In this document: positions 1 through 8,785 of the stretch, one piece after another
How the letters are laid out: each line of letters opens with the position of its first letter
How positions within the stretch are numbered: position 1 is the first letter of the stretch
From: JAWWPG01 sp038254365
Lineage (GTDB): Bacteria > Actinomycetota > Actinomycetes > Propionibacteriales > Nocardioidaceae
Direction: 5' to 3'
Assembly: GCA_038254365.1 (NCBI GenBank)
Contig: JBBSGI010000004.1
Span: 31,267-95,266, forward strand
DNA length: 64,000 nt
The notes under the pieces: model-generated
Told to the model about the DNA's origin: nothing
The model's input: the letters and a program-made list of their open reading frames with translations, nothing else
The model's database searches: none
Program-made: the position numbers and the translations under genes

Positions 1-2
1 GA

Positions 3-1262
3 TGCGGCGAGTTGTTGGCGGTGGCGGCGACGAACGCGCTCGAGCTCGGCATCGACATCGCCGGGCTGGACGCGGTGGTGATGGCCGGATATCCGGGCAC
101 GCGTTCCTCGCTGTGGCAGCAGGTGGGGCGGGCCGGGCGAGGAACCGCTGGCGGCCTGGGCATCCTGGTCGCGCGCGACGATCCGCTCGACACCTATCTG
201 GTCACCCATCCCGACGTGCTCCTCGACGCGCCGGTGGAGGCGACGGTTTTCGACCCCGCCAACCCCTACGTCGTGGCACCCCACCTGTGCGCGGCGGCTC
301 AAGAGTTGCCGTTGACGGACGGCGACCTGAAGATGTTCGACGGTGACGCAGCCACCGTGGTGTCGTCTCTCGTCGCGTCCGGCTACCTGCGCCGCCGTGT
401 CCGCGGCTGGTTCTGGACGCGTCGTGACCGGGCCGCGGACCTCGCCGACATCAGGTCGAGTGGCGGCAACCCGGTGCGGGTCGTCGAGTTGGGCACCGGG
501 CGCCTGGTGGGCACCGTTGACACCGCCTCGGCCGACGTGAGCGTGCACGCCGGTGCCGTCTACGTGCATCTCGGTGACACCTATCTGGTGGACAGCTACG
601 ACGTGACGGAGGGCCTCGCCCTAGTCGGCAAGGCCGACCCCGACTACTCGACGAGCGCCCGGGTGCGAACCCACATAGCGATAGTGCAGCCCGAGCTGGC
701 GTCGGGCTGGGGAGACGGCCAGATCTTCTTCGGCAGCGTGGAGGTATCGGCGCAGGCCGTCGGCTATGTGAAGCGGCGGATGGTGACCGGCCAGGTGCTC
801 GGTGAGGAGCCGCTCGATCTGCCCGCCCGCCACCTCCGCACGAAGGCGGTCTGGTGGACCCTCCCCGACGAGCGGGTGGAGGCGGCGGGCATCGCGACGT
901 CTGCGGTGCCGGGCGCCGTACATGCCGCCGAACATGCGGCGATCGGGCTGCTGCCGCTGTTCGCCACCTGCGACCGCTGGGACATCGGTGGTGTGTCGAC
1001 GGCGCTGCACGACGACACCGGGTGCCCGAGTGTCTTCGTCTACGACGGACATCCCGGTGGCGCGGGCTTCGCCGAGCGCGGGTACGCCGTGGCCGAGGGT
1101 TGGCTCCGGGCCACCCGCGACGCCATCGTGGCCTGCCGCTGTGACGGCGGCTGCCCCTCGTGCGTCCAGTCGCCGAAGTGCGGAAATGCCAACAGCCCCC
1201 TCGACAAGTGGGCCGCGGTCTCGATCCTGACCGCCCTGCTGGCCGGGGCGCCGCACCCGTGA
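3..1262 (+). CDS. DEAD/DEAH helicase, MrfA/YprA type, C-terminal part (5' end outside window)
   Basis: This is the 3' part of a superfamily 2 helicase; the reading frame is already open at the window edge. The first residues hold helicase motifs V and VI (NALELGIDIAG, then QQVGRAGRG), so only the end of the second RecA-like domain is present. A long C-terminal region follows, ending in a cysteine cluster (CRCDGGCPSC and KCG) typical of the DUF1998/MrfA metal-binding module. MrfA-type helicases act in mitomycin-type DNA repair. In mycobacteria the equivalent helicase (Rv3649) sits next to the Tad-like pilus genes, as here. Family assignment is firm; substrate is inferred. Confidence 0.9.
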   Translation, partial: CGELLAVAATNALELGIDIAGLDAVVMAGYPGTRSSLWQQVGRAGRGTAGGLGILVARDDPLDTYLVTHPDVLLDAPVEATVFDPANPYVVAPHLCAAAQELPLTDGDLKMFDGDAATVVSSLVASGYLRRRVRGWFWTRRDRAADLADIRSSGGNPVRVVELGTGRLVGTVDTASADVSVHAGAVYVHLGDTYLVDSYDVTEGLALVGKADPDYSTSARVRTHIAIVQPELASGWGDGQIFFGSVEVSAQAVGYVKRRMVTGQVLGEEPLDLPARHLRTKAVWWTLPDERVEAAGIATSAVPGAVHAAEHAAIGLLPLFATCDRWDIGGVSTALHDDTGCPSVFVYDGHPGGAGFAERGYAVAEGWLRATRDAIVACRCDGGCPSCVQSPKCGNANSPLDKWAAVSILTALLAGAPHP

Positions 1263-1345
1263 CCTGGTGGGCCGCGTGTGCTCCCCCGCTCACGCCACAC
1301 CTTGCGGAAGGATCGTGATGTCGCCCAGCGGAGGGAGCCCGCGTC

Positions 1346-3283
1346 GTGGAGCACAGCGAGCCCACCGCCGCCGCCCTCCGACGAGCCGCCGGACGCCCCC
1401 GGGGCTATCCGGCACTGGATGGGGTGCGTGCGGTGGCCGTGCTGGCGGTGCTGCTGTATCACTTCGGCGTCGGCGCGATGGGAGGCGGCTTCCTCGGGGT
1501 GGACGTCTTCTTCGTCCTCAGCGGCTACCTGATCACCGCCCAGCTGGTCACGCGCTGGGTCCTCGGCGGCGGGATCTCCCTGCGATCCTTCTGGACCGCT
1601 CGGGCCCGGCGGCTGCTGCCGGCGCTCGGCGCGGTGCTCGTCGCCTCGACCACGGCGGTGATCGTGGCCGACCGCGGCCAGCTGGCCCTGTTCCGCGGTG
1701 ACCTGACCGCTGCGGCGACCTACTCCTCCAACTGGTGGTACGTGTTCCACCAGCGCTCCTACTTCGCCGCCTCGGGGCGACCTCCGGTCCTGCAGCATCT
1801 GTGGTCGCTGGCGGTCGAGGAGCAGTTCTACCTGGTCTGGCCACTCGTGGTCGCCTGCGTCGTGGCGCTCTGCTCCCGCTGCGAAACCAGGCTGCGGTTG
1901 CTGCTCGCAGGCTCCGTCGCGGTCGGCGCCGGAAGCTCGCTCGTGATGGGCATCGGCAGCGCGATGGCCAACGCTCCGGAAGCCGGCGATCCGTCACGCT
2001 GGTACTTCGGCAGTGACTCGCACGTCATGGGCCTGATGGCGGGGGCGACGCTGGCGCTGGTCCGCCGGGGAGACGGCTTGGGCGCGGCCGGTCCTGCCGC
2101 ACCCGCGCGGCCGGTCCGACCGGTGCACACCATCATCGGTGCCGGCGCGCTGGCGCTTCTCCTCACCGCGTTCTGGCGCGCCGGGGAACACTCGACCTGG
2201 CTCTACCGCTGGGGCTTCCTCGCGGTGAGCCTGCTCACCGTCGTCGTGATCGCGGTCGCGACCAGACCCGGCCCGCTCGCCACCGGGCTCGACAGGCCAC
2301 TGCTTCGCGGGCTCGGGCGGCGCTCGTACGGGTTGTACCTCTGGCATTGGCCGGTGGTCTGCTTCACCCGACCGGGTCTCGACCTGCCGGTATCCGACGG
2401 CGCCGCCTTCGCGCTCCGGCTCGGGCTGACCTTACTGCTCGCTGAGGTCAGCTATCAATGGGTCGAGCAGCCAGTGCGCAGACTCGGCTGGCGCTCGGCC
2501 TGGCGGCTGGTCTGCGACTCGCGCGTCGGGTCGTTGCGGGTGCCCACGGTCATCACGGTGGCCGCCGCCGCCCTGGTGACCGGGGTCGTGCTGCCGGCCA
2601 GTGCCACCCCTTCCGGGCCGCACTACCCGGCGGGGGGTACGGTCTACGTCTCCCGACCCGGGCGATCCGGCTCGGTCCACGTCCGGGTGGTCGACCCGGC
2701 ATCGGCCCCGCCGGCTGCGGGCCTCGATGGCCGACCCGGCCCGTCGGCCCGGACTCCCTCGGGCTTGGCCGCGCCCCACCAACCGCCACTGCACGCCGGC
2801 GTTGACCTTCGTCGGTACGACCTCGTGGTGTACGGCGACTCGGTCCCGCTGGGCGCCATCCCCGACCTGGCGGCGAAGTTCCGCACGGTGACCAACGATG
2901 CTGCCGTGGGGGCACAGGCCTGGACCCTGCTGCCGCAGCTGGTCAGTGACGCAGGGTCGGGTCGGCTGAACGGCGCGGTCGTGCTGATCCATACCGGCGA
3001 CAACGGGTTGATCAACCGCCAACAGCTCGGCTCGGCGCTCAGCGCGCTGACCCACTCCGCACGGGTGGTGCTCGCGATGCCCTTCGTTCCCAGGCCGTGG
3101 CAGGACGACAACCGGAAGACTGTCGAGTCGGTCGCCGCACACTTTCCCCAGACGGCCCTGCTGGACTGGGTCGGCGCTGCCCGCGGCCATCCGGAGTACG
3201 TGGGGTCGGACGGAATCCATCTCACGTCGTCCGGTGAGCACGCGTACGCGAGGCTGGTCGCCGCAGCCGCCGTTGGGAGCTGA
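1346..3283 (+). CDS. Acyltransferase 3 (OafA/YrhL) fused to a C-terminal SGNH domain
   Basis: This is a 645-residue membrane protein starting at GTG, with GGAGGG upstream. Residues 20-380 form a multi-pass acyltransferase 3 domain with the typical GVDVFFVLSGYLI segment near residue 50. The C-terminal third is extracytoplasmic. It has an SGNH-hydrolase-like block with GDS near residues 497-499 and DGIH near 622-625, which give the Ser and the Asp/His of the catalytic set. OafA-type fusions O-acetylate cell-surface polysaccharides: the membrane domain moves acyl groups outward and the SGNH domain transfers them. The acceptor here is unknown. It converges on the pilus operon with a 35-bp gap and may modify the same surface. 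Confidence 0.9.
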   Translation: MEHSEPTAAALRRAAGRPRGYPALDGVRAVAVLAVLLYHFGVGAMGGGFLGVDVFFVLSGYLITAQLVTRWVLGGGISLRSFWTARARRLLPALGAVLVASTTAVIVADRGQLALFRGDLTAAATYSSNWWYVFHQRSYFAASGRPPVLQHLWSLAVEEQFYLVWPLVVACVVALCSRCETRLRLLLAGSVAVGAGSSLVMGIGSAMANAPEAGDPSRWYFGSDSHVMGLMAGATLALVRRGDGLGAAGPAAPARPVRPVHTIIGAGALALLLTAFWRAGEHSTWLYRWGFLAVSLLTVVVIAVATRPGPLATGLDRPLLRGLGRRSYGLYLWHWPVVCFTRPGLDLPVSDGAAFALRLGLTLLLAEVSYQWVEQPVRRLGWRSAWRLVCDSRVGSLRVPTVITVAAAALVTGVVLPASATPSGPHYPAGGTVYVSRPGRSGSVHVRVVDPASAPPAAGLDGRPGPSARTPSGLAAPHQPPLHAGVDLRRYDLVVYGDSVPLGAIPDLAAKFRTVTNDAAVGAQAWTLLPQLVSDAGSGRLNGAVVLIHTGDNGLINRQQLGSALSALTHSARVVLAMPFVPRPWQDDNRKTVESVAAHFPQTALLDWVGAARGHPEYVGSDGIHLTSSGEHAYARLVAAAAVGS

Positions 3284-3318
3284 GCCGCGACCCAGGTGGG
3301 GCCGGCGCCGCGGCTACG

Positions 3319-3690
3319 TCAGCTTGGTCCGGCGCGTGCCTGCGCCGAGACCCAACCGCCGAGACCGAAAGGCAGCGCGATCCGGGCCCGTACGGCGATG
3401 ACGACGTCCTGGCTCCGCCGGTGGCAGTCGACGAGCTCCACGTGGTTGGCCCGGGCCACCTCGGCCGCGGCCGCGCAGAAATCTCGACCGTCCTGGAGCC
3501 GAGCTGCCGCGGACAGCGCGGTGAGGTCCGCCGCCGCATCGAGCTGGTGCTGCCGCGAGACCGCGAAGCCCAGCGCCAGGCCGATCCCGCCGAGCATGAC
3601 GAGGGCAAAGATCCAGGCGATGGCCCAGACCGTCGCGACGCCAGCCGAGTCGTGCGTCCGTCGACCTGGCTCAGCCGTTCGAGCCGGCAT
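3319..3690 (-). CDS. TadE-like pilus-locus protein (Rv3654c type)
   Basis: This protein of about 123 residues is the last gene of the Tad-like operon. It starts at ATG 3690, 20 bp inside the end of the upstream tadE-like gene, so the two are probably translationally coupled. After a short basic N-terminus it has one hydrophobic segment (VATVWAIAWIFALVMLGGI) and then a QHQLDAAADLTALSAA stretch. That stretch is typical of the TadE/TadG-like minor pilins of helicase/secretion neighbourhoods. A conserved cysteine pair (FCAAA and LVDC) follows. It probably acts as a membrane-anchored minor pilin or assembly factor. The longer upstream reading frame was rejected because it overlaps tadE. Confidence 0.8.
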   Translation of the reverse strand: MPARTAEPGRRTHDSAGVATVWAIAWIFALVMLGGIGLALGFAVSRQHQLDAAADLTALSAAARLQDGRDFCAAAAEVARANHVELVDCHRRSQDVVIAVRARIALPFGLGGWVSAQARAGPS

Positions 3691-4051
3691 CCTCGTCCTC
3701 CACCTCGGACTCCGCCGTGATCGTGACTGGCGGGAGCGGAGCCAGGAGCCACCCGGGCGCGGACGCATGGACCGACACCGTGACCGAGACCAGGCCGCTT
3801 TCATGGCGGATGTCAACCGATGCCGAGTCCCCTGCGGTACGTCGGGCGGCTGCGACCGCCGCTCGGTCATCTCCTCCCCGCGCCACCGCTCGGGCCGCGT
3901 CCCGAGCGGCGTCGACGGTGCGGACCTGGGCGACGCCCAACGACACCACCCAAACGAGGGCGAGGGCGACGAGCGACAGCAAGGGCAGCACGGCTGCCGC
4001 CTCGGCGGTGACCATGCCGTTGCTGTGCCGGCTCCGCAACGGCCGGCTCAC
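3671..4051 (-). CDS. TadE family pilus assembly protein (Rv3655c type)
   Basis: This 126-residue protein begins with a short basic stretch, then GMVTAEAAAVLPLLSLVALALVWVVSLGVAQ. That is the pilin-like TadE signature: a glycine before the cleavage point, a glutamate at +5-like spacing, and one membrane helix. The DAARDAARAVARG segment after the helix is also typical. TadE proteins are minor pseudopilins needed for Flp pilus assembly. The gene lies 118 bp after the pilin gene and overlaps the next gene by 20 bp. Confidence 0.85.
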   Translation of the reverse strand: MSRPLRSRHSNGMVTAEAAAVLPLLSLVALALVWVVSLGVAQVRTVDAARDAARAVARGGDDRAAVAAARRTAGDSASVDIRHESGLVSVTVSVHASAPGWLLAPLPPVTITAESEVEDEDAGSNG

Positions 4052-4169
4052 GACGGGACCTCCGCAATCCCCCGGTCTGGCTGGTGGCCTCGGGGCCGGG
4101 ATCGATCGCTCACGTCGACTCCTTCCTGCGTGGGGCGGGGCCGGAACCTCACCCCACCTCTCGACATGG

Positions 4170-4367
4170 TCAGAACGGCAGGATGTCCATCACCTTGCTC
4201 AGCAGGCTCTGCAGCAGCTGCTGGCCGAACTCGGATGTGAGGATCTTGTAGAGGATGCCCGCGAAGCTGCAGGCGGAGACCGTGCCGACGGCGTACTCGG
4301 CGGTGGTCATGCCCTGCTCGTCTCGGCGACGGGCGGGCGCGGACGGAGCTGAGGTGCGATCTTTCAT
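4170..4367 (-). CDS. DUF4244 Flp-type pilin (Rv3656c type)
   Basis: This small protein of 65 residues is the major pilin candidate. The sequence EQGMTTAEYAVGTVSACSFA carries the prepilin cleavage pattern (G before M-T-T-A-E-Y) and one membrane helix; a hydrophobic tail ends in DILPF. A very strong ribosome site, GGAGGAAACCGCC, directly precedes ATG 4367. That fits a protein made in larger amounts than its neighbours. A 167-bp gap separates it from tadC, long enough for its own promoter. No prepilin peptidase is encoded in the window. Confidence 0.85.
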   Translation of the reverse strand: MKDRTSAPSAPARRRDEQGMTTAEYAVGTVSACSFAGILYKILTSEFGQQLLQSLLSKVMDILPF

Positions 4368-4534
4368 GGCGGTTTCCTCCTCGGTGCGCCGCCCTTCGGG
4401 TGGCGCGTGATCTGGACCCAGGAAGCGTCGCGGGCCAAGCCCCGGGCGGACGACGCACAACGGCCACCCTGTTGACGGATCAGCCGCCTGATCAATCTGG
4501 GGACGGAGCTCGCGAATGAAGGACGCGGAAGGCG

Positions 4535-5263
4535 TCAGCCGAAGAGATGACGGAAGCTGCCCGCGACGGTGGGGACGACGCCTACCAACATGAACGCGGG
4601 CAGGAAACAAGCGGCGAGCGGGCCTGCCGCCTTGACGCCGACGTTGCGGGCCTTCATCTGCGTTCGAGTGCGCCGATCGCGTCGGTGGTCGTCGGCCAGC
4701 CGGGCCAGCCCGTCGGCCAGCGGGGCGCCGGACTCCGCCGAACGTTGCAGGGTGCGGCCAAGCCCGCCGAGCTGCGGGTCGCGCGTCCACCTCGCCCACT
4801 CACCGACCGGGTCCGCGCCCAAGGACAAGCGCACGGTCACCTCGCTGAGCCGGGAACCGAGCGCTCCTCCCAGCGCCCTGCCCACGATGACCAGCGCCTC
4901 CTCCGGGGGCCGCCCGGCGGTAGCGCAGGCGGCGAGCAGGTCGGCGGCCAGCGGGAGGTCCCGGTCGATCTCCTCACGTGCTCGGACGGCGTCGGGCGAC
5001 TCCAGACGACCGATCCAGATCGACAGCAGGACTCCGGCCGGCAGCCCGACCAAGCCAACCAGCGGACCACTGAGCACCCAGCCCAGCAGGACTGCGGCGG
5101 AGACGCAGACACCCGCCCGCGGCACGGGCGCGTCCAGCAGGCGCCGACGAGGGGGGCCGCCACGGTCGCCCGGGTCGAAGCCGCGAAGGCGACGGCACCC
5201 TTGCCGTGCACCTGTGCCAAGCCAGCCGCAGAGCAGGGCGCAGCACACCGCCAGTGCACCCAC
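4535..5263 (-). CDS. tadC: TadC-like pilus inner-membrane protein (type II secretion F domain)
   Basis: This protein of about 242 residues carries a GspF/TadC domain. Hydrophobic segments lie at the N-terminus and in the middle (VSAAVLLGWVLSGPLVGLVGLPAGVLL), followed by the soluble helical bundle (ADLLAACATAGRPPEEAL) and a final helix (PLAACFLPAFMLVGVVPTVAG). The start is GTG 5263, one base after the tadB stop, with GAGGTG next to it. TadB and TadC form the inner-membrane platform that the TadA ATPase acts on. The family is clear; a longer reading frame upstream only overlaps tadB. Confidence 0.85.
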   Translation of the reverse strand: MGALAVCCALLCGWLGTGARQGCRRLRGFDPGDRGGPPRRRLLDAPVPRAGVCVSAAVLLGWVLSGPLVGLVGLPAGVLLSIWIGRLESPDAVRAREEIDRDLPLAADLLAACATAGRPPEEALVIVGRALGGALGSRLSEVTVRLSLGADPVGEWARWTRDPQLGGLGRTLQRSAESGAPLADGLARLADDHRRDRRTRTQMKARNVGVKAAGPLAACFLPAFMLVGVVPTVAGSFRHLFG

Positions 5264-5264
5264 C

Positions 5265-6077
5265 TCACACCTCCGCTGCTGTGGCGATGCGTTCGACCCA
5301 CCAGACGCCGAGCAGCGCGAGCACCGCGCCGCCGGACAGGCAGACCAGCCCCCAAGACGTTCCGACCAGGAAGTCGAGGGGATGGGCGCCGATCGACGCG
5401 CCGAGCGCGAGGCCGAACAAGGGCAGCGCCGCGAGCATTCTGGCGGTCGCGCGAGGTGGCGCGAGCGCGGCCTCGACTTCTGCGCGACCGTCGTCGTCGT
5501 CGCGCAGGCCGCGCGCCATCTTGTCCAGCACGCCGGCCAGCGCTGAGCCAGAGCTGCCGCCGACGTCCCAGGCAGCCGCCACGGCCCGGAATCCCTCAGC
5601 GCCGGGAAGCTGAGCGCACGAGCGCAAGGCATGGGCGACGTCGCCCCCGAGCTCCGCGGCGGAGACGACCCCGGCAAGCTCCGGTTCCAGCCTGCAGCAT
5701 CGTCGTACCGCGGTCGCCATCGGCAGCCCAGCGCGCAGCTCGGCCGAGAGGGCGTCGCACAGGGTGATCGCCCGGCGCTGGCGCAATCGTCGCTGGCGGT
5801 GCTGCCGGGAGCTGCTCAGCAGTCGACGGGCCGCCGCGAACCCGGCCGACCCGGCGGTGAGCAGCACGACTGGCCTGGGTCCCGCGGTTGCGGCCACCAC
5901 TGCGGCCGCTAGGGTCAGCCCGACCCCGATGAGCCACCGGTTAGGCGGTCGGCGCGAGGCCGGCCAATCGCCGGGCCGGTTGCTCGCCGGGGCCATTCGG
6001 CTCTCCGCCATCGCCCGGCTCGGACAGCCCACGTACACCGAGCAGCCGACAACCAGCGCGACCTCAACCGCCGTCAC
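5265..6077 (-). CDS. tadB: TadB-like pilus inner-membrane protein (type II secretion F domain)
   Basis: This is a protein of about 270 residues. The start is GTG 6077, overlapping the tadA stop as GTGA, which marks tight coupling. An N-terminal helix (VALVVGCSVYVG) and a second one (WLIGVGLTLAAAVVAATAG) precede a GspF-like helical domain with LCDALSAELRAGLPMATAV. Two C-terminal helices close the protein. It pairs with TadC as the platform of the pilus machine. The extra 101 codons upstream in the same frame lie over tadA and do not look coding. Confidence 0.85.
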   Translation of the reverse strand: MTAVEVALVVGCSVYVGCPSRAMAESRMAPASNRPGDWPASRRPPNRWLIGVGLTLAAAVVAATAGPRPVVLLTAGSAGFAAARRLLSSSRQHRQRRLRQRRAITLCDALSAELRAGLPMATAVRRCCRLEPELAGVVSAAELGGDVAHALRSCAQLPGAEGFRAVAAAWDVGGSSGSALAGVLDKMARGLRDDDDGRAEVEAALAPPRATARMLAALPLFGLALGASIGAHPLDFLVGTSWGLVCLSGGAVLALLGVWWVERIATAAEV

Positions 6078-7240
6078 AGCCGACCGCCAGTGCAGAGCAG
6101 GCGCTCCAGGTGTGGAGCACCGTCGCCGGTGGTTGGCGCTCCGTCGCAGCTGAACGAGACCGCGCTCAACGCCTCGACGAGGCCGTTCTCGCCGGGCACG
6201 ACCACCGCGATCTCGCCCACCCAACGCGCCCCGGTGACCGCGCGCCGCACATGCACGACCACCTCGACGGCGGAGAGGACCTGGGCATGCACCGCCTCGC
6301 GTGGCATCCCCGCAGCGACACCGAGCGCCTCGAACCGGGCCGGCACGTCGCGCGCGGCGTTTGCGTGCAGCGTTGCGCAACCGCCCTCATGTCCGGTGTT
6401 CATCGCCGCCAACATGTCGACTACCTCGGCCCCCCGGACCTCGCCGACGACAAGACGGTCGGGACGCATCCGCATGGCCTGACGCACCAGTTGCTGCAGC
6501 GAGATCTCTCCTGTCCCTTCGACGTTCGACGGTCTGCCCTCAAGGCTGACCACGTGCGGATGTCGGGGCCGGAGCTCGCTCGAGTCTTCGACGATGACCA
6601 GGCGCTCGCGGGAGTCCACCTCCGAGAGCAAGGCCGCGAGCAGCGTCGTCTTGCCGCTGCCGGTGCCGCCCGAGACGACGAAAGCCACCTTCCGGCGCAC
6701 CAGGTCCAGCAGCAGCTGTGCCCCTGCCCGGCTGATCGAGCGCGCTGCTACCAGATCGGCGATCGTCAAGGCATCTCGCGCGGGCACCCGAAGGGAGAGG
6801 CAGGTACCCGGTCGGGCCACCGGGGAAAGCGCCGCATGGAAGCGAGTCCCGTCTCGGAGCCGGACGTCGACGAACGGGGCGGCGTCATCGAGGCGCCGAC
6901 CGGCTGCCGACGCCAGCCGCTGGGCTAGCCGTCGTACGGACGCATCGTCGGGGAACGACACCTCGGCCGGTCGCAGCCCCTGACCGTCGTCGACATAAAC
7001 CTCGTCCGGGCCGTTGACCAACACGTCGGTCACTCCGGGCAGGCGGAGCAGCGGTTCCAGGGGTCCGGCGCCAACCGAGTCGAGCCGGAGGGCGTCGACG
7101 ACGTCGAGAACCGCAGAGTCACCGACCAGCCGGCCCTCGGCGCGCAGGGCCGCCGCGACCTCCGCGTGGGTTGCGTCGCCGCCGCCCTCGGCGAGGCGCA
7201 CGCGGATCCGATCAAGCAGATCGGCCTCGACGGGGGACAT
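6074..7240 (-). CDS. tadA: TadA-family secretion ATPase
   Basis: This 388-residue protein is the hexameric ATPase that drives pilus assembly. It shows Walker A (SGGTGSGKTTLL), the Asp box region (VIVEDSSELRP), Walker B (RMRPDRLVVGEVRGAEV) and the His box (NTGHEGGCATLHAN). The N-terminal domain has GPLEPLLRLPGVTDVLVNGPDEVYV, typical of the TadA/CpaF branch. It is the second gene of the operon, 15 bp after ssd, and overlaps tadB by 4 bp. Identification is secure. It corresponds to Rv3659c by order and content. Confidence 0.95.
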   Translation of the reverse strand: MSPVEADLLDRIRVRLAEGGGDATHAEVAAALRAEGRLVGDSAVLDVVDALRLDSVGAGPLEPLLRLPGVTDVLVNGPDEVYVDDGQGLRPAEVSFPDDASVRRLAQRLASAAGRRLDDAAPFVDVRLRDGTRFHAALSPVARPGTCLSLRVPARDALTIADLVAARSISRAGAQLLLDLVRRKVAFVVSGGTGSGKTTLLAALLSEVDSRERLVIVEDSSELRPRHPHVVSLEGRPSNVEGTGEISLQQLVRQAMRMRPDRLVVGEVRGAEVVDMLAAMNTGHEGGCATLHANAARDVPARFEALGVAAGMPREAVHAQVLSAVEVVVHVRRAVTGARWVGEIAVVVPGENGLVEALSAVSFSCDGAPTTGDGAPHLERLLCTGGRL

Positions 7241-7255
7241 GGCTGGTCGGACCGG

Positions 7256-8317
7256 TCAGGCCAAGCCGGCGAGAAGCCCGCGGCAGGCGCGCTCGAAACC
7301 TCGACGGCCCAAGGGTCCCAACCCGTCGTTGACGGCGTTCACCAGACCACGTTGGGTGGGGAGCCGACCAGCCAAGGGGAGGTCGAGGGCATCGGTCACA
7401 GCCGCCGCGGTAACCACCGAGCGGGGCAGCACCCGGACCACGACGCGGACATCGGCGCACACGGCACGGAGATCGGTGAGCAGGCAGCGCGCCGCGGCGA
7501 CCGCCCGGACCTCCGTGGGCACGAGGAGCAGCAGGGTGTCGCAGTGCGCCATTGCCTGCGTGGCGGCCTCGTCGAGACGACGGGGGAGGTCTACCACCAC
7601 CAGCTCGGAGCCGCGCTGGGCGGCTCCGAGCAGCACCTGCATGACAGCCGGGACCGTCGCGCGTGGGCCGGTCCGGTCCCAGGACAGGACAGGCAGAGCC
7701 CCCATTCGCGGTAGCGCAGAGCGGAACGCGTGGGCACCCACCCTTCCTCGGGTGGTCACCACCTCAGGCCACCGCACCCCCGGCACGTCCTCGCAGCCGA
7801 GCACCAGATCGATGCCTCCACCGAGGGGGTCGATATCGAGGAGCAGTGCCGAGCGACCCGCTCGAGCGGCCGTGAGCGCGAGTCCGGCCGCGGTGGTGGA
7901 CGCCCCCGCGCCGCCACAGCCGCCCACCACGCCGACGGTGCGAGCCCGGTCGCCTCCTTCTGCTGCGTCGGCGAGGCAGTCAATCAGCCGCTGCTGCTCC
8001 TCGGGAAGGAACACGACCTGGTCGGCGCGGAGCTCCACGGCGAGCCGCCAGACTGCGGCCCGATCGGCGCTGAGGGAGACCAGGACGACGTTGTCGCGAC
8101 GGCTCAGTCCGAGCCGCGCCACGGTCGACGCCTGGTCGTCTCCGACGAGGACCATGCTGGCGCAAGCCCAGGCATGTCGCCGTCCGGTCGAGTCATTGGC
8201 CAGGTCGGGGGTTACGCCGCCGGCGGCGCACAGGCGGAGGATCTGGTCGAGCAGGTCCCGGTCCTCGGTGACCACGGCGGGTCTCGCCGCCAGTGCCTGG
8301 GGCGCCGACTCGTTCAT
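7256..8317 (-). CDS. ssd: Ssd/CpaE-like P-loop ATPase (septum-site-determining family)
   Basis: This protein of about 353 residues has an N-terminal receiver-like region (VVTEDRDLLDQILRLCAAGG) and a MinD/ParA-type ATPase domain. The P-loop region is VVGGCGGAGASTTAAGLA, a deviant Walker A that lacks the usual lysine run, followed by LLDIDPLGGGIDLVLG. In Tad loci the CpaE/TadZ/Ssd protein places the pilus machine. The mycobacterial orthologue was linked to septum formation. Start choice is uncertain: ATG 8317 is used here, and TTG 8407 is in the same frame. It is the first gene of the pilus operon. Confidence 0.85.
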   Translation of the reverse strand: MNESAPQALAARPAVVTEDRDLLDQILRLCAAGGVTPDLANDSTGRRHAWACASMVLVGDDQASTVARLGLSRRDNVVLVSLSADRAAVWRLAVELRADQVVFLPEEQQRLIDCLADAAEGGDRARTVGVVGGCGGAGASTTAAGLALTAARAGRSALLLDIDPLGGGIDLVLGCEDVPGVRWPEVVTTRGRVGAHAFRSALPRMGALPVLSWDRTGPRATVPAVMQVLLGAAQRGSELVVVDLPRRLDEAATQAMAHCDTLLLLVPTEVRAVAAARCLLTDLRAVCADVRVVVRVLPRSVVTAAAVTDALDLPLAGRLPTQRGLVNAVNDGLGPLGRRGFERACRGLLAGLA

Positions 8318-8785
8318 CGGACCAGCATCGAGCCGCGGGCCGCCCGGTCGGGCGGGCTCGCTGGCCCCCGGTGGACGATCCTCGCCGAGGGCAGAGGCTG
8401 TGGACAACCGGCCGAGGAGATCTGCTGACGGGGGAGAATGGCACCTGCCGGACCGAAAACGGGTCCGAACAGACGGCAGCCCCCGGTGGGGGGGTACCAG
8501 GGGCCGCCTCGGGTCACTCGGTCCCGGGGGGGGTGGGACCTAGACCCTCTGTGTCCAGCGGCGGGGGGATGCCACTGGAGTTTGTGGATGACGGCGAGCC
8601 CGGTGGGCCGACGTCGCAGGCCTACGCTACCCCCTCGGGCGGGGTGTTGCGCAAGCGTTTGGAATCTGGACTGCGATATTTGTCGGGAGTGACCGCGCCG
8701 CCAGAAGTGGACCGACGCGCCGTGTGCGTCCGCGTAGGCTCCGAGCAGGAGATGCCGTCGATCCGGCGGCGAAGGGAGTGACGAC
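8318..8785. other. Divergent intergenic region between ssd and the HAD gene, G-rich
   Basis: No convincing gene was found in this 468-bp gap. It must hold the promoters of the pilus operon (minus) and of the HAD phosphatase (plus). The plus strand has a cluster of long G runs between 8488 and 8568: runs of 7, 4, 3, 8, 3 and 6. TAGGCT near 8736 is a possible -10 box for the HAD gene. Several short reading frames cross the gap but show no family features or ribosome sites. Confidence 0.5.
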
